Assembly: GCA_004352715.1 (NCBI GenBank)
Contig: SCFE01000017.1
Coordinates: 133,565 to 197,564 of the forward strand
DNA: 64,000 nt
DNA from: Hofstenia miamia
Taxonomy: Eukaryota > Xenacoelomorpha > Acoela
Direction: 5' to 3'
Part shown: positions 1-11,064 of the stretch, piece after piece
Layout of the letters: each line of letters begins with the position of its first letter
How positions within the stretch are numbered: position 1 is the stretch's first letter
Translations under genes and position numbers: made by a program
The notes under the pieces: model-generated
Seen by the model: the letters and a program-made list of their open reading frames with translations, nothing else
Databases searched by the model: none
Told to the model about the DNA's origin: nothing

Positions 1-1934
1 CGGTTCTTACCCGATGTGCTCATATGTTAAGTATAAGGATAGGGATTTTTCTTCATTATAGCTTTCCTATCATTTGTTGTTTGTATTATTGCATTATTAT
101 CTTTATGTAGGAGAATTCATATTTTGTTTGTATTGGAAGTTTATTATTTCATTACATTTAATTACTAGTCAACCGAACTACCAACTTCCTTGTTTTATGC
201 TGACCGCCTTGGTTGTTCACATATACAATAGGTTAACATGTACGTATTTATATATAGCGTTATTACATGTAAGGAATAATAACAAGCTAATTCATTCGGG
301 TTGCAAATTCCTCTTACGTTACAAATTCATTAATAACAAGAGCAATCAATGCACTAAATTAGTAAGTTATCACATACTGTCACTATTGCATTACCACACA
401 ACATTTCATGCACTGAGTTCTTGGTGCGGCGATTGGTGTTTCTTTCAATGTTAAAGTGTTCGTTGGAATTAATAGTTACATCGTAGTACTTCAATTCCTC
501 TTTGTGCTTTGCCTCAGGTCGGGTTTTTGACCCTGTACATTGTTCCATCTATCTCTTGTCTGGCACCTAAATTACTGTTGTTAATTCAAGTATCAATCGT
601 AGTTGATCAGATATTATGCTAAGTAATAAGTTACAACAAGTAAGAGTAAAAGAAGAGAGATGGAAACTTGGAATCTGTCACCTACTGTACTAGTCAAGAA
701 GGGAAATTAGTTAAAGCAGCTACTAAATTACATTCAGATTTATTAGTTGGAAGGTTGTCAAGATTCTACAATAATATAAGAACATTTAAGAAACTATTGA
801 AGAAAAATTTGTTAACAAATCAATGTAAATACGGGCATTCAAAAATTCCATGGCAAAAAATTTAAGTTTAACTCTTTTTTATTTATTCTTTTTAATTTGT
901 TAATTTTGTGTTTTTTCAGATTTATTTGAAGTATCTTTAGTTTGTAGATTTGTACATGATTTTTATATATATTTTTATAAATATGTATTTGTTGTAAAAA
1001 TAATATATATATATATGTATGTATATATATAATTATTTATATATTTATTTATTCTCTAGATATATTTATATAAATAGACTCAATACTATATTTCAAAAGC
1101 ATGTAAAAATGCTCAGTTTTATTACTGATCATGTGTGCAGGTTAGTAAAATTCATGTATCTGCCACTGTATGTGAAGTGTTTCTGATACTATGACATGAC
1201 TTGTGTCACATAGTGAGCATTAATATAATTGAAGTATTCATTAGAATATTTGCAAAGGTATTAAAAAATCAAAAAAGACAAAAATTCGAAAACACATAAT
1301 ATTTAAGTGGACGGCTTACTTTATTCATACTCATTTGGTTTACCATCTGTATAGCAGAAAAGGCACCTTCTCACTCCAGTAAACATTTGATATGATTATA
1401 GATAATTTATACACAAATTTCAATATTTTTAACACATAAAAGATTAAAAATAATGAAAAAGTAATGCATTTAATTTTTGGAAGAGAAAATTTGATCATGC
1501 ATATTGCCATCCTTTCAGATAAGAAGGACCACAACATTTATAGGAAACTGTTTGCACATTGTATATGTCTGTATTTACATATCAATAGAAATATATTAAT
1601 GATATAATATGAATATTTATGCAAGTATGCAAAATAAATATTAACATCTAGCAATAAAGAAAAATTACATGAATAACTGCACTGAAGTACTTTTTGCAGG
1701 AAGGGTAAAATTGTGAAAACAATTTTAAAAAATTACATTGAGGTTCACAAAAGATTTATTCTTAAATATTCCGTTCTTCATTCAAAGTTCGATCAATTCT
1801 TATCTAAATAGCAGCATCATATTGTGCTTTAGAAATATTAAATATAGCACTATTAAGGGTATGCAGTGCACCCTTAGTAGTACCGAGCAAGCCAAGTTAA
1901 ATGACTTCTCTTTTTTATATTAGTATGCATATTT
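1..1934. other. AT-rich non-coding stretch
   Basis: No supported gene. The short open frames have no recognisable motif and their composition matches the surrounding AT-rich DNA. A short (TA)n-rich patch lies at about 985-1035. Confidence 0.5.
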
Positions 1935-1935
1935 N

Positions 1936-1995
1936 ATAGCTCAGTCGGTGAGGCGAGTTTCGAATACAGGCTGATGCACTGTTATCTGTTCCTAA
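1936..1995 (+). repeat. tRNA-derived SINE-like trace
   Basis: Immediately after a single N at 1935 the sequence reads like the 5' part of a tRNA: ATAGCTCAGTCGG matches the pol III A box in its usual setting. About 15 bases on, GTTTCGAATAC resembles a B box (consensus GGTTCGAATCC). The A-B distance is much shorter than in a tRNA, so this is not an intact tRNA gene. A decayed or internally deleted tRNA-type SINE is the best reading. The single N suggests a contig join at its left edge. Confidence 0.4.
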
Positions 1996-3393
1996 TTTTA
2001 ATAAAAAACACTTCTTTCCTTCTGTGGTAAATTGATTTTTAGAAAATTCTTTCCTTCTTAAACTAATTAGAAAATTTAGGCCCAATCGCTACCCAACCTG
2101 AATCAGGTCCAACCAATGTAATTCCAATTCCAATTTATGAAACTATTTTTAGAAATTTTCTAAAATTTTGAAGCTTGCTAAATCTGCGCATTGAATTAAA
2201 AATTCTAAATTCAGTTTTTCAAGAGTATATGGTACTAATGTATATTTTCAAAATCTTTAAGAAATTATATAGCTTTAGCTCCAAATTTAGTCTAATTTAT
2301 CAATTTTAGCCCAAATTTTCCAATACCTCAGTCCAATTCCAGACTTGCGCAGGTATATCTCTGACTTCAACTCCTGTTAATATAGAAAAATTGACAGGAC
2401 TGGAAATCATTTCGTATTTCAGCTGTGCTGCCTCAAAGTAGCGTTAGTTACACTTTGCAACTTGCTATAATTCGAATTATTATTAGCTTTATAATTCATA
2501 ATATTTCACTACAAGTTAAGGAATATAGAAAGCGTGTTCAAATTATTTTCACATTAGCAAAACATAATTTTATAAACATTTCATTCAAAATGACTATGTT
2601 TCTCATTCATAGTTTAAGTTAAGATGTCCATTAAATTACCCCTTGTCAAATACAAACACACAGGGGTGGACAGTTTTTATTTGGAATCCCATGAATAGAT
2701 TTTTTTAGTTCCATAAATTAATCAATTTTGACCTTTCAGACTCAGACTATTGCCAACTTTTGGCAATAATTAGAATGAAAATAATAGATCAAAAATCATA
2801 GTAAATTAACTAGTTTGGTATTAATAGAAATCAATATATAATATATAAGGACATTTTCAAAAAAAATCATCGTTGTTAATAGTGCTTCATATTTCTGTTA
2901 ACACAAAAAGAAATTGGTCTAGAAAATCAAAAGTTTATGTTGCCACTAATCATAATCACTAAAGGCAAATTTGGTTCTGCGTTATATACCTTATGTAACT
3001 GATGTGATCATAGTTGAATTTCTTTAGGTTTGACATCACATGTTAATATCACAATTGTGCAAAATAAGATTAATGTTAAACCTTCAATATACAAAAAACG
3101 GTGAATTCGGTGGTGAAAGCATAATATATTTTCTGCTCATTGCATGTATAGTACACTAAACAGCCAATGCTATATAAATTTACTAAACAAGACAATAATG
3201 CTTCTTGAATCTGAAGTCTTAATTATATATTTCAGTAAGATTTAAGTCAATCTTATATAATTGGCAAATTATTGGCAATTTTGCTTTTTGAGCAGTTTAC
3301 TAAATGATTGTATAAAGTATTTAAATATTTTCCAATTATTGCAATAATTAAAATTTTGTCTTCCCCTGGGGACATAGATTAGAACCAATACTT

Positions 3394-3395
<2 letters not shown>

Positions 3396-3465
<70 letters not shown>

Positions 3466-3505
3466 GATAGATTGATAGATAGATAGATATATAGATAGAT
3501 AGATT
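3396..3505. repeat. (AT)n microsatellite grading into GATA repeat
   Basis: About 60 bases of uninterrupted AT dinucleotide are followed by an ATGT interruption, more AT, and then several GATA tetranucleotides. The length probably varies between individuals. Confidence 0.95.
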
Positions 3506-5959
3506 AGCAAAGAGGAGTTTGTACATTTGCCTGATATATTCGAAAATAATTTGTTAGAAAGCTCCGATTTTTTAAATTAATCACTTTCTTTCCATATTAA
3601 AATTTCAGATAATTAGGCACCCATGCATTATGGAGCAACCAATTAAACACGACTGTTTTTCAATAACGAAACACCAACAACGACCTTGGAATGTCTTAAT
3701 AAGTTTGTTTTGTAAATGCATAGACATTTTTTAATTTCTTAATCTAAAAATCTCTTGTGGGAGTTCGAAGCAGGGCACTATCAAATTCTCAATTTTTAAC
3801 AAATTAGTAACCTACAATGTGAAATTTTCCTCTAGACGTATTAAGTGAAAATTCCTAAAATAATAATGACTATATGCGGCAATAAATTTTCTTATTACTA
3901 ATAAATAGTCACATTAGCGAAAACTGCAGCAATACGTTAACCCCAAGGTGCTTAGTGTTGATAAAATTATGTTACCCCTTAACCGAAGTATTACCATGAA
4001 CTCAAATTTGAATCCAATGCATCATAGGGTATAATGTTTTTCAGTAACTGCTAACTATTGTATATTATTCTCCATAAATTTTCCTATTATTCAAAAACCA
4101 AGCTTCATTGTTACTAAAACATTAACTTCTTTTCGTTGAAATAGCTAGAAAAATCAAATTTTATGAAATCTAACTTAAATTCTTAGCAAATGCAAAATTG
4201 TAAAAATACTCAGCAACCTTACTTGTGCTTACAAATGATGCAACACTTTTTTGTTTCCGCGTACTCCTAAACTGAACAAGTGAATTATTCTAAGACATTC
4301 TCTAGCCTTAAACTCTACTGTCTAAAAGCTGCACTGTCGTCTATGTTAGACATCTCACTAATTTGTCCAATTGAGCAACGGAAAAACACGCCCTATTGCA
4401 GAGTTTTTATTGTATATATGCAGCTGAAGCAGTAATTGTTTAGAATATTACAAAATTGGTGTTTATAACAAAGGTATAAATATTTCACTAAACACTGCTA
4501 AACCTGACTTGAAATTGCTATGTTAATATTAAATGTACTATATAATGTACTATTCACATGCCTTACAAATCAAAGAAGAAAGCATGTTTACATCATGTGA
4601 GAATAAGAAGAACTGGGGAAAAGGTCTGTTGATTGTCAAAAACTACCTTTGATTTCATAGCTGGCATAACCCTTGTAAGTCAAAGTGTGAAAACATTGAA
4701 GATAAAAATGCTTGATGTTATTAAAGTTAGCAATCTTTAACACAGCTGCACACATAAGCATTGATAACTTATGGAGTTAAAGTTGAAAATATAGTACGGT
4801 GCGCATGTCTATGTGTTTTGTTATGCTTAGGTTTAAGCAATTTATTATCTTGTGGAAATCAAACCAAAGCAATGTATCTTTTAGATACATATATATACAT
4901 GTGTATAATATAGCATCATTTTAGGTGGAAATGCTATATTTCCAACGCAACAAGTATAAAATTGAGTTATCATTGTCTGAAGTAATCGGCAGACTGTGCG
5001 TACGACGTTCCATCATGAAAAATTGCATGACACTGTTTGAATTGTATTTGTATTACCAACAATATATATTACTTGGTGAAAACAAATTGAGCAATGAAAG
5101 ACAATGTAGAAAATATGATGGATATTAAATCATTTAGACTTATAATCTCATTGAAACCAGAAATTGGCTTAAATTTTTTGATTTGGACAAATTGACTTTC
5201 AATTTACGTTGGGAATATTTAGGTCATCACATATCAATTCCAGAATTATGAATAAAAACTGATAAATTTTAAACGGTTATTCCAAAGTCATGTTGTAGTA
5301 GTCTTAGAGAGTTCTCATTGTGAGGAAAGTAAATTATGTAAAAGGGAACAAGAGGTCAGATAGTAAATACCTAACTCTATACATTCAGAGATACTTGAAG
5401 AATGTTAATAGCAACATTATTTCTGCAAGGTATTGCTCAAATGTCATGATCTTTCTAGTTTTCACATTTCGTTCATAAATTCATTGAAAAATGTGTATAA
5501 AGTGAGCAATTTCCGAAAAATATGTCCCACCATTAAGTCTGTGTAAAAAATAGAGCAGGTAACGATTATTATATTTTAGAATAGTTCATTTTTAATAAAT
5601 TTAATAATAATTAATGGCTAATTTTTAGCTTAATTTAAACTTCCACAGCAAAATTAATTGACAAATTTAGTTAAAGAGAAGAAATGGATTTTCCAGTGAG
5701 AGGAATATATCCTTCGAGATCACATTGAGTAACCAAAAGCTGGGCAAAGCCCCGCAAAAGTTTTTAAAATATTGACGAATTTGATGCTAAGAAATACATT
5801 CCACCCCTGCAGTTTTCAATTTCTTATAACTTTTTTTATTTAACCAGTTAAAGGCAATTCTGAAATTTTGACGGGGAACTTTCTAACATGTCCCCTTGCC
5901 TACCCTACTAGTTATAGGCAAACATTTCATGAGAAATGGAAGCATCTCTGCTCTGTTGA

Positions 5960-5990
5960 GGGGGGGAACGTTCCCCCACTTCCCCCCCTC
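5960..5990. repeat. G-run/C-run palindrome
   Basis: A run of seven G, then AACGTT, then five C forms a perfect 16-base palindrome at 5962-5977. A second C run follows after four bases. It is conspicuous in a roughly 30% GC region. No matching partner or target duplication was found, so it is not assigned to a transposon. Confidence 0.6.
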
Positions 5991-6321
5991 TAGGTGCGAG
6001 TCTGATAATAGAATATTAACGTTGAAATATTTCATACTATTGCTTCTTTTACAGTGGAATTAGAAATTAAACAGCGCTTTTCATGTTCAAAGGAAACTGC
6101 AATCAATTAATTACATCATATTTAAATATACTGCCATCTAGCGGTTAAAATTTTAGATTGATGTATTATATCTTTCACTAGAAAATGTAAGTAAACACTT
6201 GTTTGATATATTATTGACAGAAGATGACCAATTTTGGAATATTTTGGCCCAATTTCTTAATAAATAACAACATTGAAGTACTATATATTTAATAGTTTAA
6301 AAATGTTTACATTTAGAAGTA

Positions 6322-6645
6322 ATGCTTCATGATAACTGCAAGGCGTCATTGAACATCCATTTTTGTGAATTGGCTAATGTGTGTGGGTGCATCAGTGCTA
6401 CAGTGTGGTTCATTGTATTATTCCCCCAGCTGTTCAAAAATTTTAGAAGAAAATCTGTTCACGGGCTGAGCCTTCCTTTTGCCATTGCTAATTTCTCAGC
6501 GGACATTATAAATCTCACTTTTATTTTAAACAATCTCCAGCAATTCGCTAGGTTTATGATCATCCAGGCTGTGTATCAATCTACAATTGAATTTGGCTTA
6601 CTGTTGCAGTTTATTTTGTATGCTGATTCAATGTGCTCGAAGAGG
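6322..6645 (+). CDS. Exon of a PQ-loop (SLC66-like) membrane protein
   Basis: The 108 codons encode a hydrophobic segment followed by the PQ-loop signature: FPQLF, then KNFRRKSVHGLSL at about residues 33-50 of the exon. PQ-loop proteins are seven-helix membrane proteins; the SLC66 branch includes lysosomal amino-acid exporters. The P-Q pair, the basic loop and the K-S-x-x-G-L-S motif are all intact. About three hydrophobic helices are visible (residues 15-35, 50-72, 85-102), so this is roughly half of a normal protein. The reading frame can start at the ATG at 6322; a TTTAG acceptor at 6313-6317 would also allow an upstream exon. The exon ends at AGG|GTAATT, phase 0. The exact SLC66 member cannot be told. 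The GD usually found in the helix after the loop reads AD here. No frame damage is seen, so it may be a live gene. Confidence 0.7.
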
Positions 6646-7060
6646 GTAATTTTCTTTAATTGCTTTTCTAGTAAAATTTTTACATCTTATATAAAACAGT
6701 ATAATTTTGAAATTTGACTTTTTGACAAAAAGCAGAATGCAAATGATAAACTAGAAGCAATCCAAAGGCATTAGACATGTATGAATTTAGCTATATTGTT
6801 TTTGGAATAGTCTTTAATCATTTAGTTATTACTAGGTTAAACTTTTAAAGACTTTAAAAATTTGAAAATTTACCTCTATTTTTGAAAAACTTGGCCGCAT
6901 AAATTGAATTGAAGGTTATCCTTCTCACGCATCATATATGTACCACAACGGATCCACGATAGTTAGAGGGGTGGTTCAAAATAATCAAAGGAGCCTCATC
7001 CGACAAAAATATGGCAGAACATCACAAATCTTCTAGTGAGGTCGCAGGGTAGTTTTAGAT

Positions 7061-7776
7061 CAGGGGTTGGCAAGCTACGACCCAATATAGGTTTTCATGT
7101 CATCGGCCGAGAGCTTTTATGGAACATAATTTCTATGCCTGTGACTTTTTAAGTGAAATGGGGAGCTACGAATGGATTTTTGATTTTGCATTTGCGGGTT
7201 GACATAATGTAGACGCTGAACGAACCTAGCACAAACCTGCAAGCCAAAGGTACATCTGCTCATAAATTGTACCTGGAAGTGAACGATTCTCATTTGATTT
7301 CTGGAATTTTTGTCAAACACTTGAATGAGAAAAATTTTATTCACACAATTGGAAAATGACAGTAGTCAGCTGCATCATTCTTATTGGTATTGTAATTTTT
7401 TTTCAAATGAATGCTTCAGGTATTATTTCCCATAAATAAACTGTTATCTCTGTAAAATCTTTTGTTTTGGGTATCCTAGAGTTTAAGTATTATATTCATC
7501 ATGGTTGTCCATAATATTAAGAAGTCTTTGTCCACAATAAGTGCATATTTAACTAGGAAAATTCCGTTCCTGGCAATATGTAGGCAATAGCATGTAAAAA
7601 CTTCAATTATAGGAGCAGGTAAACGAAAAACATGAAAACGAGACTCCAAAAAACAAATTAAATCGCATAAGCCAGAAATATTTCACAAAATGCCCTTTAA
7701 ATCAGTTGAGCGTTTATAGGTCATTAAAATGTCACTTGATTTTTATAAGTGATCCAACAATATCTGGCCACCCCTG
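7061..7776. mobile_element. hAT-like non-autonomous DNA element
   Basis: The left end begins CAGGGGTTGGCAAGCTA, typical of hAT terminal repeats. The right end read on the minus strand begins CAGGGGTGGCCAGATATTG. The flanking 8-mers are TTTTAGAT (7053-7060) and TTCTAGAT (7777-7784), 7 of 8 identical, which fits the 8-bp hAT target duplication. No transposase domain is visible. Alternatively, the right end could be a Tc1-type end (GGTGGCC) and the 8-mer match chance. Confidence 0.5.
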
Positions 7777-7880
7777 TTCTAGATATATCTGAGGTGTATA
7801 TTATCATGTGTTTTATTAATATAGACTATTTAATTTCTTAAAGTATGTTTTTAATAAAAGAAGATGTGTTTTGCTTCTAG

Positions 7881-7943
7881 AGGCTACAACGGTATGCAAA
7901 TGAATATGTAGAGAAAGAAATTGAGAAAAAATTTTTCATATAA
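7881..7943 (+). CDS. Candidate last exon of the PQ-loop gene
   Basis: After a TTGCTTCTAG acceptor there are 20 codons in phase 0, the phase left by the donor at 6645, ending in TAA at 7941. The encoded tail is charged (RLQRYANEYVEKEIEKKFFI), as expected for a cytosolic C-terminus. Joined directly, the two exons would give a protein of about 128 residues, short for a seven-helix PQ-loop protein. Either exons between them are missed, or the gene is a truncated paralogue. The evidence is only the splice site and phase match. Confidence 0.25.
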   Translation, partial: RLQRYANEYVEKEIEKKFFI

Positions 7944-7974
7944 TAATACACATTTCGCGTCCCCTTTCCTTCAC

Positions 7975-8444
7975 AATTTCCTCATAGTCAATTTTCATGC
8001 CACGATAATATTGAGCAAAGCTAAATTTGCAAGTTTATTATCTGCCATATTTGAAGGTAAAGATGCGATTCAATATATCAGCAGGATTGTGCTCCATATC
8101 ATATCTCAAAAGAAATTAAAAACTTCTTAAACAATAATGGGGTTGCTATCCTTGCTGACTGGCCTGGTCAATCTCTGGACCTCAAAATTATCGAAAATAT
8201 GTGGAAAGAGGTCAAATATCGGATTGGACAACATAATCTTCACACTGAAGACGAGCTGTGGACCGCAATAAAGAAAGAATTTTATGCAATTGCCATCAGC
8301 TTGATTGAGAGACTTTTTGCTTCAATCCCTGATCGTCTTGAAGCTGTTATTCGCTTAAATGGACACCCTAGAAAATATAAGAAGAGAATTTTGTTGCTAA
8401 GTGCTTATATTGCGTCAATTATTAATTTATGTATTCTATTATGA
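7975..8444 (+). pseudogene. Tc1/mariner-like transposase, 3' relic
   Basis: The C-terminal half of a DDE transposase, which would cut and rejoin a transposon at TA sites. From 8079 the frame reads QQDCAPYH, then a WPGQS motif and IIENMW, the usual Tc1 landmarks. The aspartate at 8085 and the glutamate at 8193 are the second and third catalytic residues, separated by 35 residues. The frame ends in a stop at 8442. Upstream similarity (LSKAKFASLLSA at about 8010-8045) is in another frame, so there is a frameshift near 8060-8078. The N-terminal DNA-binding domain and the first catalytic aspartate are not recognisable. A GGTGGCC motif just after the stop (8481) resembles Tc1-type terminal sequence. 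This copy is dead. Confidence 0.85.
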
Positions 8445-8499
8445 AATACTTTTTTTTTGATTTTCTCATTTGTTAATTCAGGTGGCCGAATAAATTTTT

Positions 8500-9544
8500 C
8501 CAATACAAGTTTTCTAATTTTGATTAGGAATTAATATCCAATTGTTATTCTACATATTTTATGGAATTAGACATGCAGATCTTCCTTTCGCAATCAAAGT
8601 AACACTTAGTTATAATCTCATGCACACTCTATCCAATGAATGTTCCTTAATTATTCAAAATAGCAAGGTGGTTGAATACATATTTCCAGTTCTGTAGTTA
8701 GGTTAGATAAATGGTGTACCTTATGGGAGGATAAACGAATTTTGGAATATGGTTAAAGAAAAGAACGCTCGGCCATGAAGGGTGTGGTTCGAACGCCACT
8801 GAACCACACTCTTAGATCCGCCACTGTGCACTGTATCTCACATTCCTCCTTTAAAATCAATATCATATGAACTTTTTAGCATTTACAGGTTAAAAAAACT
8901 ACGGGAAATTGCGAGACATAATGAGTTACCTAATATGTTGTGTGACGTCTTAGGGGTTATAAGACTACATACTACATTTGCTAAACAAGATTGAATTTAC
9001 AACTATTCAATCATGGCTCCTTAATTCTAGCAGGATCAAAGAAAGCAATTTAAAACATATTAATGAGAATGGTGTAACAGCTGCTGTAAGTTTGTCATAG
9101 AATGATAATTTGCAAAATGTCAATGTAGGTTTACGTTTGACAAAATTTTAAATTGTTTGAAAGTGTTTTTTATTTCTCAAATATTTTCTTAGGGTACATG
9201 CTATTATATTTTATTGTATAAAACGAGATATTTAAATCATTGAAATTTACTGTGCATTATTTAAACTGAATACATTGCTGACAAATCAAAATTGGTAATA
9301 TCGACCATATAGAGTTATTAATTATTTATTTATCTATGACTTTAAGAAACCCTGACCCCATATGTCAATAACAACTTCTTATGCTATATTTTACTCATTT
9401 TCTATTTTATGAAAAAAATTGACTTTGATAGCTTTTAACTGAGTTATTCTATTGTAATAAATCAATGCAAACAGTAATTATTTTATTAATCATAAGATTC
9501 TTTCTGTAACTCTTTTTATTAATTTGAAATGAACTAATTGGTAC
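8500..9544. other. Non-coding stretch with one strong hairpin
   Basis: No gene seen. The notable feature is a perfect 9-bp stem at 8782-8790 / 8801-8809 (GTGTGGTTC with GAACCACAC) around a 10-base loop, next to GATCCGCCACTG at 8815. The latter resembles the inside-out end of a hAT-type MITE, but no partner end was found. Confidence 0.4.
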
Positions 9545-10170
9545 TTTTGCGTTACTTCTCTTCCCCTCAATTGCAAAAATATGCTAGTTTATCAATAAAA
9601 TAATCATAGAGCTAACCCAAACCCCTACCCTAACCCCAGACATAACCTTAAACACAAACCTAAGTTTAAACTAATTTCTATCCTAACTCTTAATCTTACC
9701 CCAAACCATAAAATTGACATTGTAATGTGTTCTTCATCATGACTCAATGAAAACATTCATTTTCCATTATGTAAACAAAGTAACTACGTGAAAAGATGTG
9801 AGGGAAAAAGCACCGTATTGATTGAATAAACATTGCCAAATCTTATAATTGCTTTGTAAATCAAACAAAAATACCATATCAATAGTAGTATATAACAATT
9901 ATTATTTTATAATTCATATTGAAAATTACTGATATTAATAATATATTTGCATATTCCTGCTGCATAATGTTTGGGGTATCGCTTGGATTAGGGTTAGGGC
10001 TAGATGCGGGTTGGCTTAGATTACGGTTATGGTTATAGTTTGGGTTAGTGTTAAGGTTAGGGTTATAGTTAGGGATGTGGTTTGGGTTTGAGTTAGGGTT
10101 AAGGTTATTATTACTATGTTGATTAATTAGCAATTTTTGTAATTTTTGGGTGGGGAGAAAAGAAACAATT
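9545..10170. mobile_element. Inverted-repeat unit with telomere-like arms
   Basis: The left arm (about 9550-9720) carries degenerate CCCTAA/CTAACC repeats. The right arm (about 9965-10110) carries degenerate TTAGGG/GGTTAG repeats in the opposite orientation. The match continues beyond the telomere-like part: left GCAAAAATATGCTAG and ATCAATA pair with the reverse complement of the right flank (ACAAAAATTGCTAA, ATCAACA), and a pyrimidine-rich CTTCTCTTCCCC pairs with CTTTTCTCCCC. The two arms are therefore one imperfect inverted repeat of about 150 bp with a roughly 245-bp centre. A fold-back or MITE-like element with subterminal telomere-like repeats is inferred. Target duplications were not identified. 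Confidence 0.6.
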
Positions 10171-11060
10171 TAATAATTCAAATAAATAAAGCAAAGATTT
10201 TCAAAATGTTATTTGCGAGAATTTTATTTTTAGATTATAACTACATCAATATCGTGTCTCTTCTTCTGGATAGTGTTGTGTTCCATGAATTTCTTGTATC
10301 CCACAAATCCTTATACAATGTATCTCGTAATATTCTTTTGGAGTTCGATGACTATACCTCAGGTTTGTACAGTCATAATCATAATTTAAATAATTTGAAA
10401 ACATAAAACTTTGTCTTCATGCAGCGCCTTGAGCTTTTAAATATTCGAAGCTGATTTTTAGGCAATTGTCAATTTATGCTATTAACAGCAATGAGGATGC
10501 TTTATCTAATGCATAGCTAAAATAATTTGAGAAAAACATTTCTAAATAGAAAATAAATTCTAAGAAAATCAGTAAGGAATTACGCAATCGAAGAAATTCA
10601 AAAGCAATTTCTATTTTTTCAAATTATCACAATATACATTTCAGCGTAAATTCTAATTTGGAGGAGCAATTAATCTTCGTCGAATTTCTAGAGCTTAGTA
10701 TTTTTTTAACTATTTCTTCATATAATTTACTTATAAATTAAAATTACATATGAATTATATTTACAATGACAACCAGAGGCGTGGAAAATTTGCCAAGTTA
10801 TCATTATCAATACCTTGAAATATGATATTAATAACATAAAAAATGATTATTAGAAACTGAAAAGGTCCGAAAATTTTTCCCTGTCTCTACCGGATATCAA
10901 CTATTTACAATTATTACAATATAAAGCTTTTATCTAACTCATTGTACCAAATATTTTCTCCATGCAATGCAGTTTAATAAACTTGGTAACTAGAAAGTAC
11001 TTATAAAGTCTGAAGAAATGTAATACACTGTAGTAGTAGTTGTAGTAGTAGACAGAAAGT
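10171..11060. other. Non-coding stretch
   Basis: No supported gene. The open frame of about 86 codons at its left end begins inside the flank of the telomere-like element and has no motif. Confidence 0.4.
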
Positions 11061-11064
11061 TTCG

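Larger units (their letters stand above)
1996..6317. other. Non-coding AT-rich DNA
   Basis: No gene can be supported. Open frames of 60-70 codons in this stretch carry no known motif and have no convincing splice context. The only structured parts are the simple repeat near 3.4 kb and the G/C-run palindrome near 5.97 kb, listed separately. Confidence 0.45.

Noticed and set aside
2653-5820. CAGGGGTGGA at 2661 and CCACCCCTG at 5804 as ends of one element
   Set aside because: The flanking 8-mers do not match and the inner sequences show no inverted similarity.
9879-10133. Minus-strand frame rich in Asn-Pro (NPN) repeats
   Set aside because: It is the translation of the degenerate telomere-like repeat, not a protein.
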